Shown: positions 9,201 to 15,985 of the stretch, piece after piece
How positions within the stretch are numbered: position 1 is the first letter of the stretch
How the letters are laid out: the number at the start of each line of letters is the position of its first letter
Assembly: GCA_003537755.1 (NCBI GenBank)
Contig: DPQS01000004.1
Span: 84,391-123,801 of the forward strand
Direction of reading: 5' to 3'
From: Clostridiales bacterium
Lineage (GTDB): Bacteria; Bacillota; Clostridia; Christensenellales; CAG-314
DNA length: 39,411 nt
The notes under the pieces: generated by a model
Seen by the model: only the letters and a program-made list of their open reading frames with translations
Told to the model about the DNA's origin: nothing
Databases searched by the model: none
Made by a program: the position numbers and the translations under genes

Positions 9201-10337
9201 TCGGCTGTCAGTGGTCTTACGTTTGACTGCGAGTACATTACGGAAATCGGCAACGGTAAGTACAAGATTGCCGTACCCCAGGACAAACAGGCAGACTTTG
9301 CAACAGGCGTGATTGTCAAGGTTATGCGCGGCACGGAAGAAGTAGGTAAGTTTGCGCTTAAACTTGCTAATGACATCCCCGTAACAAGCGTAAAAATCAG
9401 CGGTCCCGACGCGGCATTTATCGGCGACAGCGTGCAGTATACCGCAACCGTTACGCCCGACAACGCAACTCACCCCGAAGTGGCGTGGGACAGCTCCAAT
9501 AAGGAAGTTGCCACAATCGACCAAAGCGGTAACGTTACAATCGTCGGCGCAGGCACGACAACCATTACGGCAACAGCCGGTGGCGTTATTGCCGAACATA
9601 CCCTTGTAATAGGCGAAACGCTTACGAAAGAAGCGGTTGTAAAGGTTACTTACGCAAACGGTACCGTTGTAAACAGCGGCACGGGCAGTGACATCGTGAT
9701 TGACACCGTTGTCAGAAATGCCGAAAAGAATGCAACTGCATTCGAACACACCGACAACAACACATTTGTAAAAGGTCTGAACGGCGACGCTAACGGCGCA
9801 CTGCAAACCAACAACAGTAAAGGTTCTTACCTGCTTATCAGGGATTACAACCTTGGCACAAGCGACTTTACAATTTCTGCGTGGGTGTATGTTGCCGACA
9901 CTACTAAACTCAGCACAGGTGGCGGTTCTCAACTTTGGGCGACTTGCAGAGTTGATGAGAGTCCGGCAAAGGGACTTATGATGTCGTTTAAGTATAATAG
10001 CAAAACCAGCGGTGCTAAAATTGTTTATAGAATCAATGGCGCAAAAGACAAAGTATTTTGTGACAATAAATATGACACAAAAGTCAATGGTTGGCACAAG
10101 TATACTATGACGCGTAAAGACAACGTAGTTTCGGTGTATTTGGACAAAACACTTGTATCAACGAGTACAATTGCAGCGGCAAACCTTGATTTCGGTACAC
10201 AAACAATTTGTTTCGGCGCATATATCAACGAAACATGGGCGTACCAAAATTACAACATGGCTTACGACAACGTAGCAATTTACGATTACGCGCTTACGGC
10301 AAATCAGATTGCAGCACTTACCGCAGGTAAGATGTAG
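6285..10337 (+). CDS. Giant modular lipoprotein: His/Cys repeats, four Ig-like (Big2) domains, two CBM9-like domains, LamG-like domain
   Basis: A 1350-residue lipid-anchored protein. The lipobox ends at Cys24 (MVAC). Residues 27-185 hold repeated H-x-x-W-x-x-C and C-x-x-C patterns (HWHKCTGC, CEVCGQ, HWKECTVC, CNTCGY), resembling degenerate zinc ribbons. Then come Big2 Ig-like domains at about 192-273 and 276-357; a CBM9-like domain from about 358 (IDGTQDEMYNT) to 560 with a short beta domain to 645; Big2 at 648-728; a second CBM9-like domain from about 729 (IDGNVDDELYN) to 945 with the same short beta domain; Big2 at 1031-1112; and a LamG-like end at 1119-1350. The CBM9-beta-Big2 block is therefore duplicated. 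ATG 6285 is chosen over upstream frame starts because AAGGAGG lies at 6272-6278. A glycan-binding or adhesin role is inferred; no catalytic motif was recognised. Confidence 0.82.
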   Translation: MNKRMLAVALLAIVAVLCMTMVACNTAHEHVYETNWSYNETEHWHKCTGCDEVSDKAAHSGGKATCTAKAICEVCGQPYGEIGDHEWGEWQQTKAPTCTEKGSETRVCKNNPEHTETRDVEKAAHDVSTNWLHDETNHWKECTVCHTKSDIAAHDFGEWTEVTAPTYVADGAKKRTCNTCGYIENGTIDKLVAVSSITIDGEQTLTLKVNEAATLVATVLPDNATDKTIEWTSFDNDVVEVARGRLLAHKAGDAVITATAKDGQGAKATVTVKVIVEAESVEVSGAKHVAINGTVTLAATVAPENATDKTVTWTTDNDKIATVDKNGVLTGVAEGKVVVTATTANGKSANISVYVTKVAIDGTQDEMYNTVDAFATNGEDIVTVKDVVLFGDKGLYMFADITDKFVGKNSHMECVLTFGDTVADGKTFQVRLYANGSIRAFKYDSAMVNDNNVNWKWGEDKGKSDLIKNIIYTVKKTETGYAVEMFASYEAFGVTEKPEKMMIHPGVWAYTTAELNQKISKMTNGLYKLGEADLLSTEKCLAFDQYGYAAKMTSPAEVVANAGDLVSGVFKFAVTVKGTINSQQTIEGLTFNCEGFDSSWVTEAGKGVYNFAIPQEKQAEFESGKTITVINGKHGACGTFILTLSNAIPVQSIEITGAAPTIVGGTVNLGVTYNPANADIYKDVTWTTDNEQIATVENGVVTGTGLGVATITATTANGKTASAKILVAETLIDGNVDDELYNNTIALHNDTLKYKEAVATNPITDEIRVIFGEKGLYITHKVTDAFVGAQTRIETFICTGDKPVAASGSQPANMYYFRFYVHPENGKFFTNVYNGKSGNFPWKTDVPMDLFHKLKITENGFNVEIFIPYSTIGLTEKPQTINLLSQHLNYAAANADKEKNAVGNYYGIEQVQLIDINNYWKFDSMGYHSSNNASFGTINSIEDIVLGIDKVVDGMYATEFTVKSTFQSYDSFSAVSGLTFDCEYITEIGNGKYKIAVPQDKQADFATGVIVKVMRGTEEVGKFALKLANDIPVTSVKISGPDAAFIGDSVQYTATVTPDNATHPEVAWDSSNKEVATIDQSGNVTIVGAGTTTITATAGGVIAEHTLVIGETLTKEAVVKVTYANGTVVNSGTGSDIVIDTVVRNAEKNATAFEHTDNNTFVKGLNGDANGALQTNNSKGSYLLIRDYNLGTSDFTISAWVYVADTTKLSTGGGSQLWATCRVDESPAKGLMMSFKYNSKTSGAKIVYRINGAKDKVFCDNKYDTKVNGWHKYTMTRKDNVVSVYLDKTLVSTSTIAAANLDFGTQTICFGAYINETWAYQNYNMAYDNVAIYDYALTANQIAALTAGKM

Positions 10338-10368
10338 TAATTGTCATGTAACACTCGGCGCAAGCCGA

Positions 10369-10420
10369 AAACAATATCTCGTTCCCTCTCGCTCGTCGAG
10401 AGGGAACGGCGGTGTTGTTT
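10369..10420 (+). terminator. Candidate terminator or stable hairpin after the giant lipoprotein
   Basis: A perfect 12-bp stem, CGTTCCCTCTCG at 10380-10391 with CGAGAGGGAACG at 10397-10408, has a 5-base loop. An outer pairing, AAACAA at 10369-10374 with TTGTTT at 10415-10420, extends it with an internal loop. The following tract is TTGTTT rather than a pure T run, so it may terminate only partly. It lies 30-80 bases past the upstream stop codon, where a terminator is expected. Confidence 0.55.
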
Positions 10421-10562
10421 CGTCGATGTGTACGCTACTTTCCGCCACTGTGTACGGAACACTGACGGAAAACGTTGCTGCACGGCTAACTCAAGAAAGT
10501 TTATCGGATACTATTGTTTTGCAATTTGCCACACTGTGACAAATCGTAAAGCAATACCGGCA

Positions 10563-10591
10563 GGGTTTAATTGGCTGTTTCAATTTAACCC
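10563..10591. repeat. 11-bp inverted repeat with one mismatch upstream of the esterase gene
   Basis: GGGTTTAATTG at 10563-10573 pairs with CAATTTAACCC at 10581-10591 around a 7-base loop, with one mismatch. It is about 100 bases before the esterase start. It may be an operator or a leader hairpin; there is no T run that would make it a terminator. Confidence 0.45.
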
Positions 10592-10693
10592 GAAACGTTT
10601 TGCAATGTTTGCGCTTGGCGACAGGATGTACCGACCTTGTAGTGCCTTTGTCGCAAACATACAAAATTACTTCTCACTGTCAAGGAGATTGTT

Positions 10694-12319
10694 ATGAAAA
10701 AGTTTTTTGCAATGCTTGCCGTAGCGGTGCTTGTATGCGCCGCCGTCGTTGGCGCGGTAAATCTGCCCGAGGCGTTTGCCGAAGAGGCGCAACTTAAAGA
10801 CATCGACGTGTATCTCATTGCCGGGCAAAGTAACGGCGTAGGTTACACGGCGGTAGACTCGGAAAGCGAACAGGCGGAAATAGCCAAGGATGAACGTTAC
10901 CGCAACGGTTTCGACGACGTGAAGTACTACGGCTACGTGGAATGCAACAAGGATACCACCCTGCCTGCAAACATTGCGCTTCGCAGTGTAAAACTTGGCA
11001 AAGGTGCCGATTCTCAGGGCAAAACGCGCGAAACAAAATACGAAACGTTCGGACCGGAACTGGGCATGGCTAAGTACTTTGCCGACAACGGCATTGCAAA
11101 CACCAACTACGGCATAATCAAGTACGCCGCAGGCGGTACGGCAATCTACGACGAGTTTACGTCCAACATGGGCAGCCAGTACGGCAACTGGATGAGTCCG
11201 TCGCTTGTGGCTAAGTACGGCAAAGGAAGCGCGACCCTTACAGGTCTGTGCTACGCCAACTTCCTGACGACGGTGCGCCAGGGTCTGAAAGCCTACAAGG
11301 ACAACGGTTACAACCCCGTAATAAAGGGTCTTGCATGGATGCAGGGCGAAAGCGAAAGCCAAAGCGCAAACAATTCCAAGCGTTATGCGGAACTGCTGTC
11401 CACAATGATTGCCGACATGCGCAAGGACCTGACGGAAATCAGCGGACAGGACTTGTCCGAACTGCTGACTGTCGTGGCAAAAATTCCGTCCAAGTACAAG
11501 GACGTCGTAAGCAGTGCTGCCTACGTTGATGTAGTGCGCGCGCAAATGGACGCCGTTGCCGAAAACGACGCCGACGTAATCACCATCGACAACGATTTCG
11601 TAACGCTGCCCGGTACCGACAACCATCACTACAACGTGCCCGACATGTTGCAGGTCGGTCACAACTTCGCCGAAGCGTTTATCGAAGCGACAAACGGCTC
11701 GTTGCCCAAGGTTAAGGTCGTATGCACCGAAGGCGGAGCAAGCGATGTCGTGTCCAAGCGAGCTATCGTTGACACTGCGCTTGCAGTTACGCTGACGCCG
11801 GACAAGGGCTACGAACTTGTTTCCTACTCGTTTGTCGGCGACGACGGACAAGCTGTCGAAGTTACCTCGCGTAAAGTAGGTAACGTGGTGCGCTTTGTAA
11901 TGCCCTCCGGTAACGTTACGCTGAAAGTGGTATTTCAACCAATCCCGAAGTACAACGTGACGGTTGACGGCGGCGAACACGGCGAAATTTTCCGCACAAA
12001 CGCGCAACGTCAACCCTTCAAGGGCGAAACCGTTACGTTTACATTCAAACCCGAGAACGGCTACAAACTGGACAAAGTTACCGTAAACGGCGCCGAAGTG
12101 AAAACCGACGGCACTTACACCTACCCGACATACACGACGGAAGTTACCCAAGATATCAGCGTGGTTGCAACCTACGTGAAAATTGCCGTCGACATTGACC
12201 CAGAGCCCGACCGGCCCGACAGCAACGGTTGCAACGGCGTTGTGGCTACCGCGGGTGCGGCAATCGCTGCGTTTGCGACTGTTGCAGTGGCGTATTTTGT
12301 ACGCAAAAAGAACATTTAA
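10694..12319 (+). CDS. Secreted SASA/CE6-type carbohydrate acetylesterase with C-terminal membrane tail
   Basis: A 541-residue exported esterase of the sialate O-acetylesterase/acetylxylan esterase (SASA, DUF303) superfamily. The signal peptide (about 1-29) ends near AFAEE. The nucleophile block is GQSN at 44-47 (Ser46); WMQGESE follows at 215-221, typical of the family's second conserved block; the acid-base block is probably D309 with H311 or H312 in GTDNHHYN. After about residue 345 come two small beta repeats resembling InlB/Listeria-Bacteroides B repeats. The C-terminus has a Pro/Asp linker, then GCNG, a hydrophobic helix and RKKNI, which looks like a cell-envelope sorting or anchoring tail. 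AAGGAG at 10682-10687 supports the start. It would remove acetyl groups from plant polysaccharide (xylan, pectin or mannan) outside the cell; the exact substrate is unknown. Confidence 0.85.
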   Translation: MKKFFAMLAVAVLVCAAVVGAVNLPEAFAEEAQLKDIDVYLIAGQSNGVGYTAVDSESEQAEIAKDERYRNGFDDVKYYGYVECNKDTTLPANIALRSVKLGKGADSQGKTRETKYETFGPELGMAKYFADNGIANTNYGIIKYAAGGTAIYDEFTSNMGSQYGNWMSPSLVAKYGKGSATLTGLCYANFLTTVRQGLKAYKDNGYNPVIKGLAWMQGESESQSANNSKRYAELLSTMIADMRKDLTEISGQDLSELLTVVAKIPSKYKDVVSSAAYVDVVRAQMDAVAENDADVITIDNDFVTLPGTDNHHYNVPDMLQVGHNFAEAFIEATNGSLPKVKVVCTEGGASDVVSKRAIVDTALAVTLTPDKGYELVSYSFVGDDGQAVEVTSRKVGNVVRFVMPSGNVTLKVVFQPIPKYNVTVDGGEHGEIFRTNAQRQPFKGETVTFTFKPENGYKLDKVTVNGAEVKTDGTYTYPTYTTEVTQDISVVATYVKIAVDIDPEPDRPDSNGCNGVVATAGAAIAAFATVAVAYFVRKKNI

Positions 12320-12337
12320 TCACCTTATGTGTCATGC

Positions 12338-12377
12338 GACAAGCCGATTTGCGGACAATTACGCAACATCGGCTGTC
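12338..12377 (+). repeat. Long imperfect hairpin between esterase and DUF4965 genes
   Basis: AGCCGAT near 12342 pairs with ATCGGCT near 12368, flanked by GAC/GTC, and TTGCG pairs with CGCAA inside, with single-base bulges and an 8-base loop. No T run follows. It resembles the hairpin at 6184-6220 in being intercistronic and non-terminating. Confidence 0.5.
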
Positions 12378-12441
12378 GTCACGCTTGCAAGTATACGGCG
12401 GCTGTCAGCTTGCCGCTAAAAAGGATTTGGAGAAAAAATTT

Positions 12442-14505
12442 ATGAACAAAAGACTGTTGCCTGCCTACCCGCTTTTTGTAAACGATCCGTTTTTTTCGAT
12501 ATGGTCGGGAGGAGACGTACTCAACCAAACCGACGCTATGTTCTGGAACGGACGTTTGCGCAAAACTTACGGCGTTGTAAATGCCGACGGACAAACGTTC
12601 AGCTTTTTGGGAATGGTAGACGGGGCAACTCCGCTTGAACAGACAAGCGTAAGCGTGACGGCTTTTACCACCGAATACGGCTTTACATGCGACAAGTTTG
12701 ACCTGACAGTCAGGTTCGTGTCGCCGCTGTTGCCGACAGACGTAGAGTTGGCAGCCCGCCCGGTGTGCTACATGGGCTACGAGATTACCCCCAGACAAGC
12801 AATAGGCAAACTTACCGTGTCGCTGGCACTGCACGAATGTCACTGTTACGACCGCGTAGAGGACTTTGTCATCGGCGGCGCATTTGAAATGCAGGGTTAC
12901 CAGACGGCATTTTTCGGACTTAACAGGCAACACCCGATGTCACACACGGGCGACAGTTTTGCCGCGGACTGGGGCTACTGGTACGTGTCGGCAAAACAGG
13001 CGTATTTCCTTGCGGAAAGCGACTGGAACAGATTTGTCGGGTGCGGCACGATAGACTACAACTACATCGAAAACGACAAAAAATACATTGCGGGCTTTGA
13101 CAGTTACGACAACGTTGCCGCAGGCAAAACGCTTGCGGGCAAAATGACCGTTGCTTTTGACGACCTGTGCTCTATTTTCTACTTCGGCGAGTGGCTGAAA
13201 GGGTACTACTTCCGCGACGGAAAGACAATTTTCGATGCGATAGATCAGGCGTACAACGACTACGAAACCACCCTTGCCAAACTGTCGGTGTTTGAAATCG
13301 ACCTTGACAAACGTTTGCAAAACTACGACGAGGACTACCGGCTGCTGTGCGTTGCCGCCCTTCGTCAGACAATGGGCGCGCACAAAATAGTGCAAAACGC
13401 CAAGGGACAATTGCTGTTTTTGTCCAAGGAATGTCACAGCAACGGCTGTATTGCCACGGCGGACATCACCTATCCGTCAATGCCGCTGTTTTTGCTGTAC
13501 AATCCGTCGCTGGTACAGGGCATGCTTGCGCCGATTTTCGACTTTGCGCGTATGCCCGTGTGGAAGTACGACTTTGCGCCGCACGACGCGGGAACCTACC
13601 CGTATTGTTTGGGACAGATGTACGCCGTCAAGGCCAACGCCGACAAAAACGACAGATTTGTGTCCAACATGTTCCGTCGCAACCGTCAAAGCGGCATTAT
13701 CGTCAGCCACCCGATGGTGTATCAGTATCCGCAAAACGCCGAAATTTACAACTTCGACTGCCAGATGCCCATCGAGGAATGCAGCAACATGATTATTGCC
13801 GCCTATGCTTCGGTGCGTTGCGGAGGCGACGACAAAATTTTGCGCGACAACTACGACACGCTGAAAACGTGGTACGACTACCTTGACCACGCAGGACTTG
13901 TACCCGAAAGGCAACTTTGCACCGACGACTTTGTGGAACGGTTGGACAAAAACGTCAATCTGTCGGCAAAGGCAATTGTGGCGATTAAGTGTTTTGCGCT
14001 TGTTGCAAAGCGGTTTGGACACGGCGACGACGAACAACGCGCCGAGAAACGTCTTGCCGAGTATCTCGATGAGTTTTACAGACATTTTGACGGGGTGGAC
14101 CATCTGCCTCTTACATACGACAGCGACGAAAGTACATACGGCTTGAAGTACAACATGGCTTACGACGTATTGTTCGGCTTCGGATTGTTCAGTGAAGAAA
14201 TGCGTGAAAGGGAAATGGACTACTACACGTCGCGCGCAGGCAAACTGAGCGTTGCACTGGACAACAGATACGACCTTACCAAGACCGACTGGATTTTGTA
14301 CACCTGCGCATTGACCGACGACCGCGCCAAGCAGCGTGCGCTGTACAAGGGCGTTGCCGAGTTTTTGCGGACGTCGCCTTGCCGTGTGCCTTTCAGCGAT
14401 TTGTACCACGTTGACGGCGGGCTTATCAAGGACTTCCAGAACCGTACCGTCCAGGGCGGAATATTCATACTGCTGCTGAAGGACGAACTGCAAAAGAACA
14501 AATAA
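12442..14505 (+). CDS. Glutaminase A-like (DUF5127/DUF4965) family protein, cytoplasmic
   Basis: A 687-residue protein without signal peptide or membrane helix. The N-terminal half (about 1-280) fits the DUF5127-type beta domain. The C-terminal half matches the DUF4965 alpha-helical barrel region: YPSMPLFLLYNP at about 344, IFDFARMPVWKYDFAPHDAGTYP after it, and MPIEECSNMI at about 442. The family is named after a fungal glutaminase, but bacterial members often sit in polysaccharide-utilisation loci and have an (alpha/alpha)6 toroid like glycoside hydrolases, so a role in glycan or glycoconjugate breakdown is at least as likely here. ATG 12442 with GGAG at 12429-12432 is chosen; the open frame reaches back to 12229 into the esterase gene, which is not credible. 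A hairpin separates it from the esterase. Confidence 0.78.
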   Translation: MNKRLLPAYPLFVNDPFFSIWSGGDVLNQTDAMFWNGRLRKTYGVVNADGQTFSFLGMVDGATPLEQTSVSVTAFTTEYGFTCDKFDLTVRFVSPLLPTDVELAARPVCYMGYEITPRQAIGKLTVSLALHECHCYDRVEDFVIGGAFEMQGYQTAFFGLNRQHPMSHTGDSFAADWGYWYVSAKQAYFLAESDWNRFVGCGTIDYNYIENDKKYIAGFDSYDNVAAGKTLAGKMTVAFDDLCSIFYFGEWLKGYYFRDGKTIFDAIDQAYNDYETTLAKLSVFEIDLDKRLQNYDEDYRLLCVAALRQTMGAHKIVQNAKGQLLFLSKECHSNGCIATADITYPSMPLFLLYNPSLVQGMLAPIFDFARMPVWKYDFAPHDAGTYPYCLGQMYAVKANADKNDRFVSNMFRRNRQSGIIVSHPMVYQYPQNAEIYNFDCQMPIEECSNMIIAAYASVRCGGDDKILRDNYDTLKTWYDYLDHAGLVPERQLCTDDFVERLDKNVNLSAKAIVAIKCFALVAKRFGHGDDEQRAEKRLAEYLDEFYRHFDGVDHLPLTYDSDESTYGLKYNMAYDVLFGFGLFSEEMREREMDYYTSRAGKLSVALDNRYDLTKTDWILYTCALTDDRAKQRALYKGVAEFLRTSPCRVPFSDLYHVDGGLIKDFQNRTVQGGIFILLLKDELQKNK

Positions 14506-14565
14506 CCGTTGCAAAACGTGAGGCAAAGCGGCTGCGGCGGTAACGTAAAAACATCATGAGTATAT

Positions 14566-14772
14566 TTGTACCTGACAATCGCGCAGGATCCGCAGGCAAT
14601 AGCCGACTACGTACCGATTAAGCAAATTACGGCAGGCGGCGTAGCGGTGCCCGACAAAATTCAAAACGACGTTTGCTGCACCGACGGGTGCATTTGCTAC
14701 CATCGCAGGACGGGCAGACACGCCCTGACACCATTTGACCGGCAGGCATATATGACTTACTTAAACGCATAA
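14566..14772 (+). CDS. Small unrecognised ORF with a Cys cluster, possibly a frameshifted remnant
   Basis: A 68-codon ORF with a TTG start, no ATG and only a weak GAG upstream. The product contains DVCCTDGCICYHRRTGRH, that is four cysteines and a histidine in about a dozen residues, and ends DRQAYMTYLNA just before the terminator at 14784. An ATG at 14556 opens a different frame that stops early; a one-base shift would join it to this ORF. The coding-like composition and neat placement before a terminator suggest a real small protein or the tail of a decayed gene. I do not recognise the family. Cys/His spacing could bind a metal, but that is speculation. Confidence 0.35.
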   Translation: MYLTIAQDPQAIADYVPIKQITAGGVAVPDKIQNDVCCTDGCICYHRRTGRHALTPFDRQAYMTYLNA

Positions 14773-14783
14773 ATTAAGCCGCG

Positions 14784-14839
14784 GCATACGTATGGCAGAT
14801 TGATTTTGTATCGATTTTACACATACGTATGCTTTTTTT
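14784..14839 (+). terminator. Intrinsic terminator with 11-bp perfect stem and T7 tract
   Basis: GCATACGTATG at 14784-14794 pairs exactly with CATACGTATGC at 14822-14832, and seven T residues follow at 14833-14839. The loop is long (27 bases). It closes the run of genes from 1792 or 10694 to 14505 and insulates the next transcription unit. Confidence 0.85.
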
Positions 14840-14889
14840 GTAATTATTGACGCAAATACTATCGGACAAAGCGAGTGTTTTTTTTCCGC

Positions 14890-14918
14890 TTGCAACGCGG
14901 CGCACAATGTGGTATCAT
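14890..14918 (+). promoter_or_regulatory. Sigma-A-type promoter for the membrane protein/ATPase pair
   Basis: TTGCAA at 14890-14895 and TATCAT at 14913-14918 are separated by exactly 17 bases. The predicted start of transcription near 14925 leaves about 90 bases of leader before the ATG at 15017. It lies directly downstream of the terminator at 14784-14839. Confidence 0.7.
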
Positions 14919-15016
14919 TTACAGTAGCGGTTGTCCGTGAATGTAGTGTTGTCGGCAGCCTGCTTGTTTGTGCAAAAGCATGCTCGTTGCCGTAAGGGAC
15001 GGGCAAGGAGTAACTT

Positions 15017-15985
15017 ATGTCGGAATTTTTCAACAAAATGATGTACGGCGACGGTGACAAAAAGGACTTTTCACCGAAAGATTTGCCGCGCACCAGGGCG
15101 CAGGTGTACAAACGGCTTATCCGCACGCAGTGGGGTAAGTTGCTTGTCGCCAATTGGTGGACGTTGCTGTTTTGTCTGCCGCTTTTGGCGTGGAACATGC
15201 TTTGCCTGTCCTACGGCGCGCGGTTTGACTTGACAACTGCCGACGGCACGCAGGCGTATATACGTTTTTTGCTTACAATGTGTTATCCGCTGTCGGTATG
15301 TTTCGGCGTTGTCGCCTTTGTCGGGTTTGCGGGCATTGCCTACACCGTGCGCAACATGAGTTGGGGTGTGCCTTGCGCGACGACGAGAGCGTTTTTTAAG
15401 GGCGTCAGGTCCTCGTGGGCGCAGTTTGCCGTAGTGGGACTTGTGACGTCGCTGCTGTGCTGTCTGTTTGATTTTGCCCTTGTGGCGCTGTCTTTTTCGG
15501 TGTTCGACGCGGTACAAAAAGTGCTGCTGTATGCCTTTGCAACCTTTGCTGTTCTGCTTCTTTGTTGCGGACTGGTGTTTATGCTCAACTTGTGTTCCAC
15601 CTACAAAATGTCGCTGTTTACGGCGGTCAAAAATTCCTTTCTGCTTGCCGTAAAGTACTTTTGGAAAACCCTCGGCGTGCTGTGCATTACTGTGTTGCCG
15701 CTTGTTGTTTTGTGTATTGTCGGCTCGGTGTGGATGTGGCTTGTCGTTTATCTGCTGCTTGCGGTGTTCGGTTTTGTGCACACGGCAGAGGTGTGGCATT
15801 TGTTTACCAACAGCGTGTTTGACAACCATATCAACAGACAAAATTACCCCGACTTTTACCGCAAGGGGCTTGCGCCGATTGACGTAACGGGAAGCGGAAA
15901 GAGCGGCGACATCGGCGAAAAAAGCAACGACGACCGCAGCGGCAATGACGGCAACGAAGCAAGCGAACCGACGGAAGTTAAGTGA
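15017..15985 (+). CDS. Polytopic membrane protein, YesL/DUF624-like
   Basis: A 322-residue inner-membrane protein of unknown function. It has a polar N-terminus (about 1-40), about six to seven hydrophobic helices (near 43-70, 83-111, 134-160, 168-190 and 218-255, the last long enough for two), and an Asp/Ser/Gly-rich cytoplasmic tail from about 290. The overall pattern, including a CLPLLAW-type first helix and an ATTRAFFKGVRSSWAQ linker, resembles the YesL/DUF624 group often encoded beside CUT1 sugar importers, but similarity is loose. AAGGAG at 15005-15010 gives a strong start. Its stop codon overlaps the start of the ATPase gene, so the two proteins are made together and may act as one complex. 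Confidence 0.72.
   Translation: MSEFFNKMMYGDGDKKDFSPKDLPRTRAQVYKRLIRTQWGKLLVANWWTLLFCLPLLAWNMLCLSYGARFDLTTADGTQAYIRFLLTMCYPLSVCFGVVAFVGFAGIAYTVRNMSWGVPCATTRAFFKGVRSSWAQFAVVGLVTSLLCCLFDFALVALSFSVFDAVQKVLLYAFATFAVLLLCCGLVFMLNLCSTYKMSLFTAVKNSFLLAVKYFWKTLGVLCITVLPLVVLCIVGSVWMWLVVYLLLAVFGFVHTAEVWHLFTNSVFDNHINRQNYPDFYRKGLAPIDVTGSGKSGDIGEKSNDDRSGNDGNEASEPTEVK

Larger units (their letters stand above)
10338..10693. other. 356-base intergenic region with several hairpins, no gene
   Basis: No ORF here has a ribosome binding site or domain. It contains the strong hairpins at 10369-10420 and 10563-10591, and weaker pairings such as TTTCCG with CGGAAA around 10440-10475. The ribosome binding site AAGGAG at 10682-10687 belongs to the downstream esterase gene. 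I could not find a convincing promoter, so the esterase may depend on readthrough. Confidence 0.5.
14506..15016. other. 511-base gap: small ORF, terminator, promoter and leader
   Basis: The stretch holds a doubtful 68-codon ORF (14566-14772), a clear intrinsic terminator (14784-14839), a good sigma-A-type promoter (14890-14918) and a leader of about 90 bases ending in AAGGAG at 15005-15010 before the membrane protein gene. Nothing else was recognised. Confidence 0.6.

Noticed and set aside
5390..10097. Long minus-strand open frames under the lipoprotein genes (for example 5390-6361, 6270-7919, 8793-10097)
   Set aside because: They lie antisense to well-supported genes, lack ribosome binding sites and domains, and give Cys/Val/His-rich translations typical of the mirror frame of this codon bias.
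10341..10697. 118-codon and 76-codon plus-strand ORFs in the 10338-10693 gap
   Set aside because: No ribosome binding site or domain, and they run through the strong hairpin. They read as chance frames.
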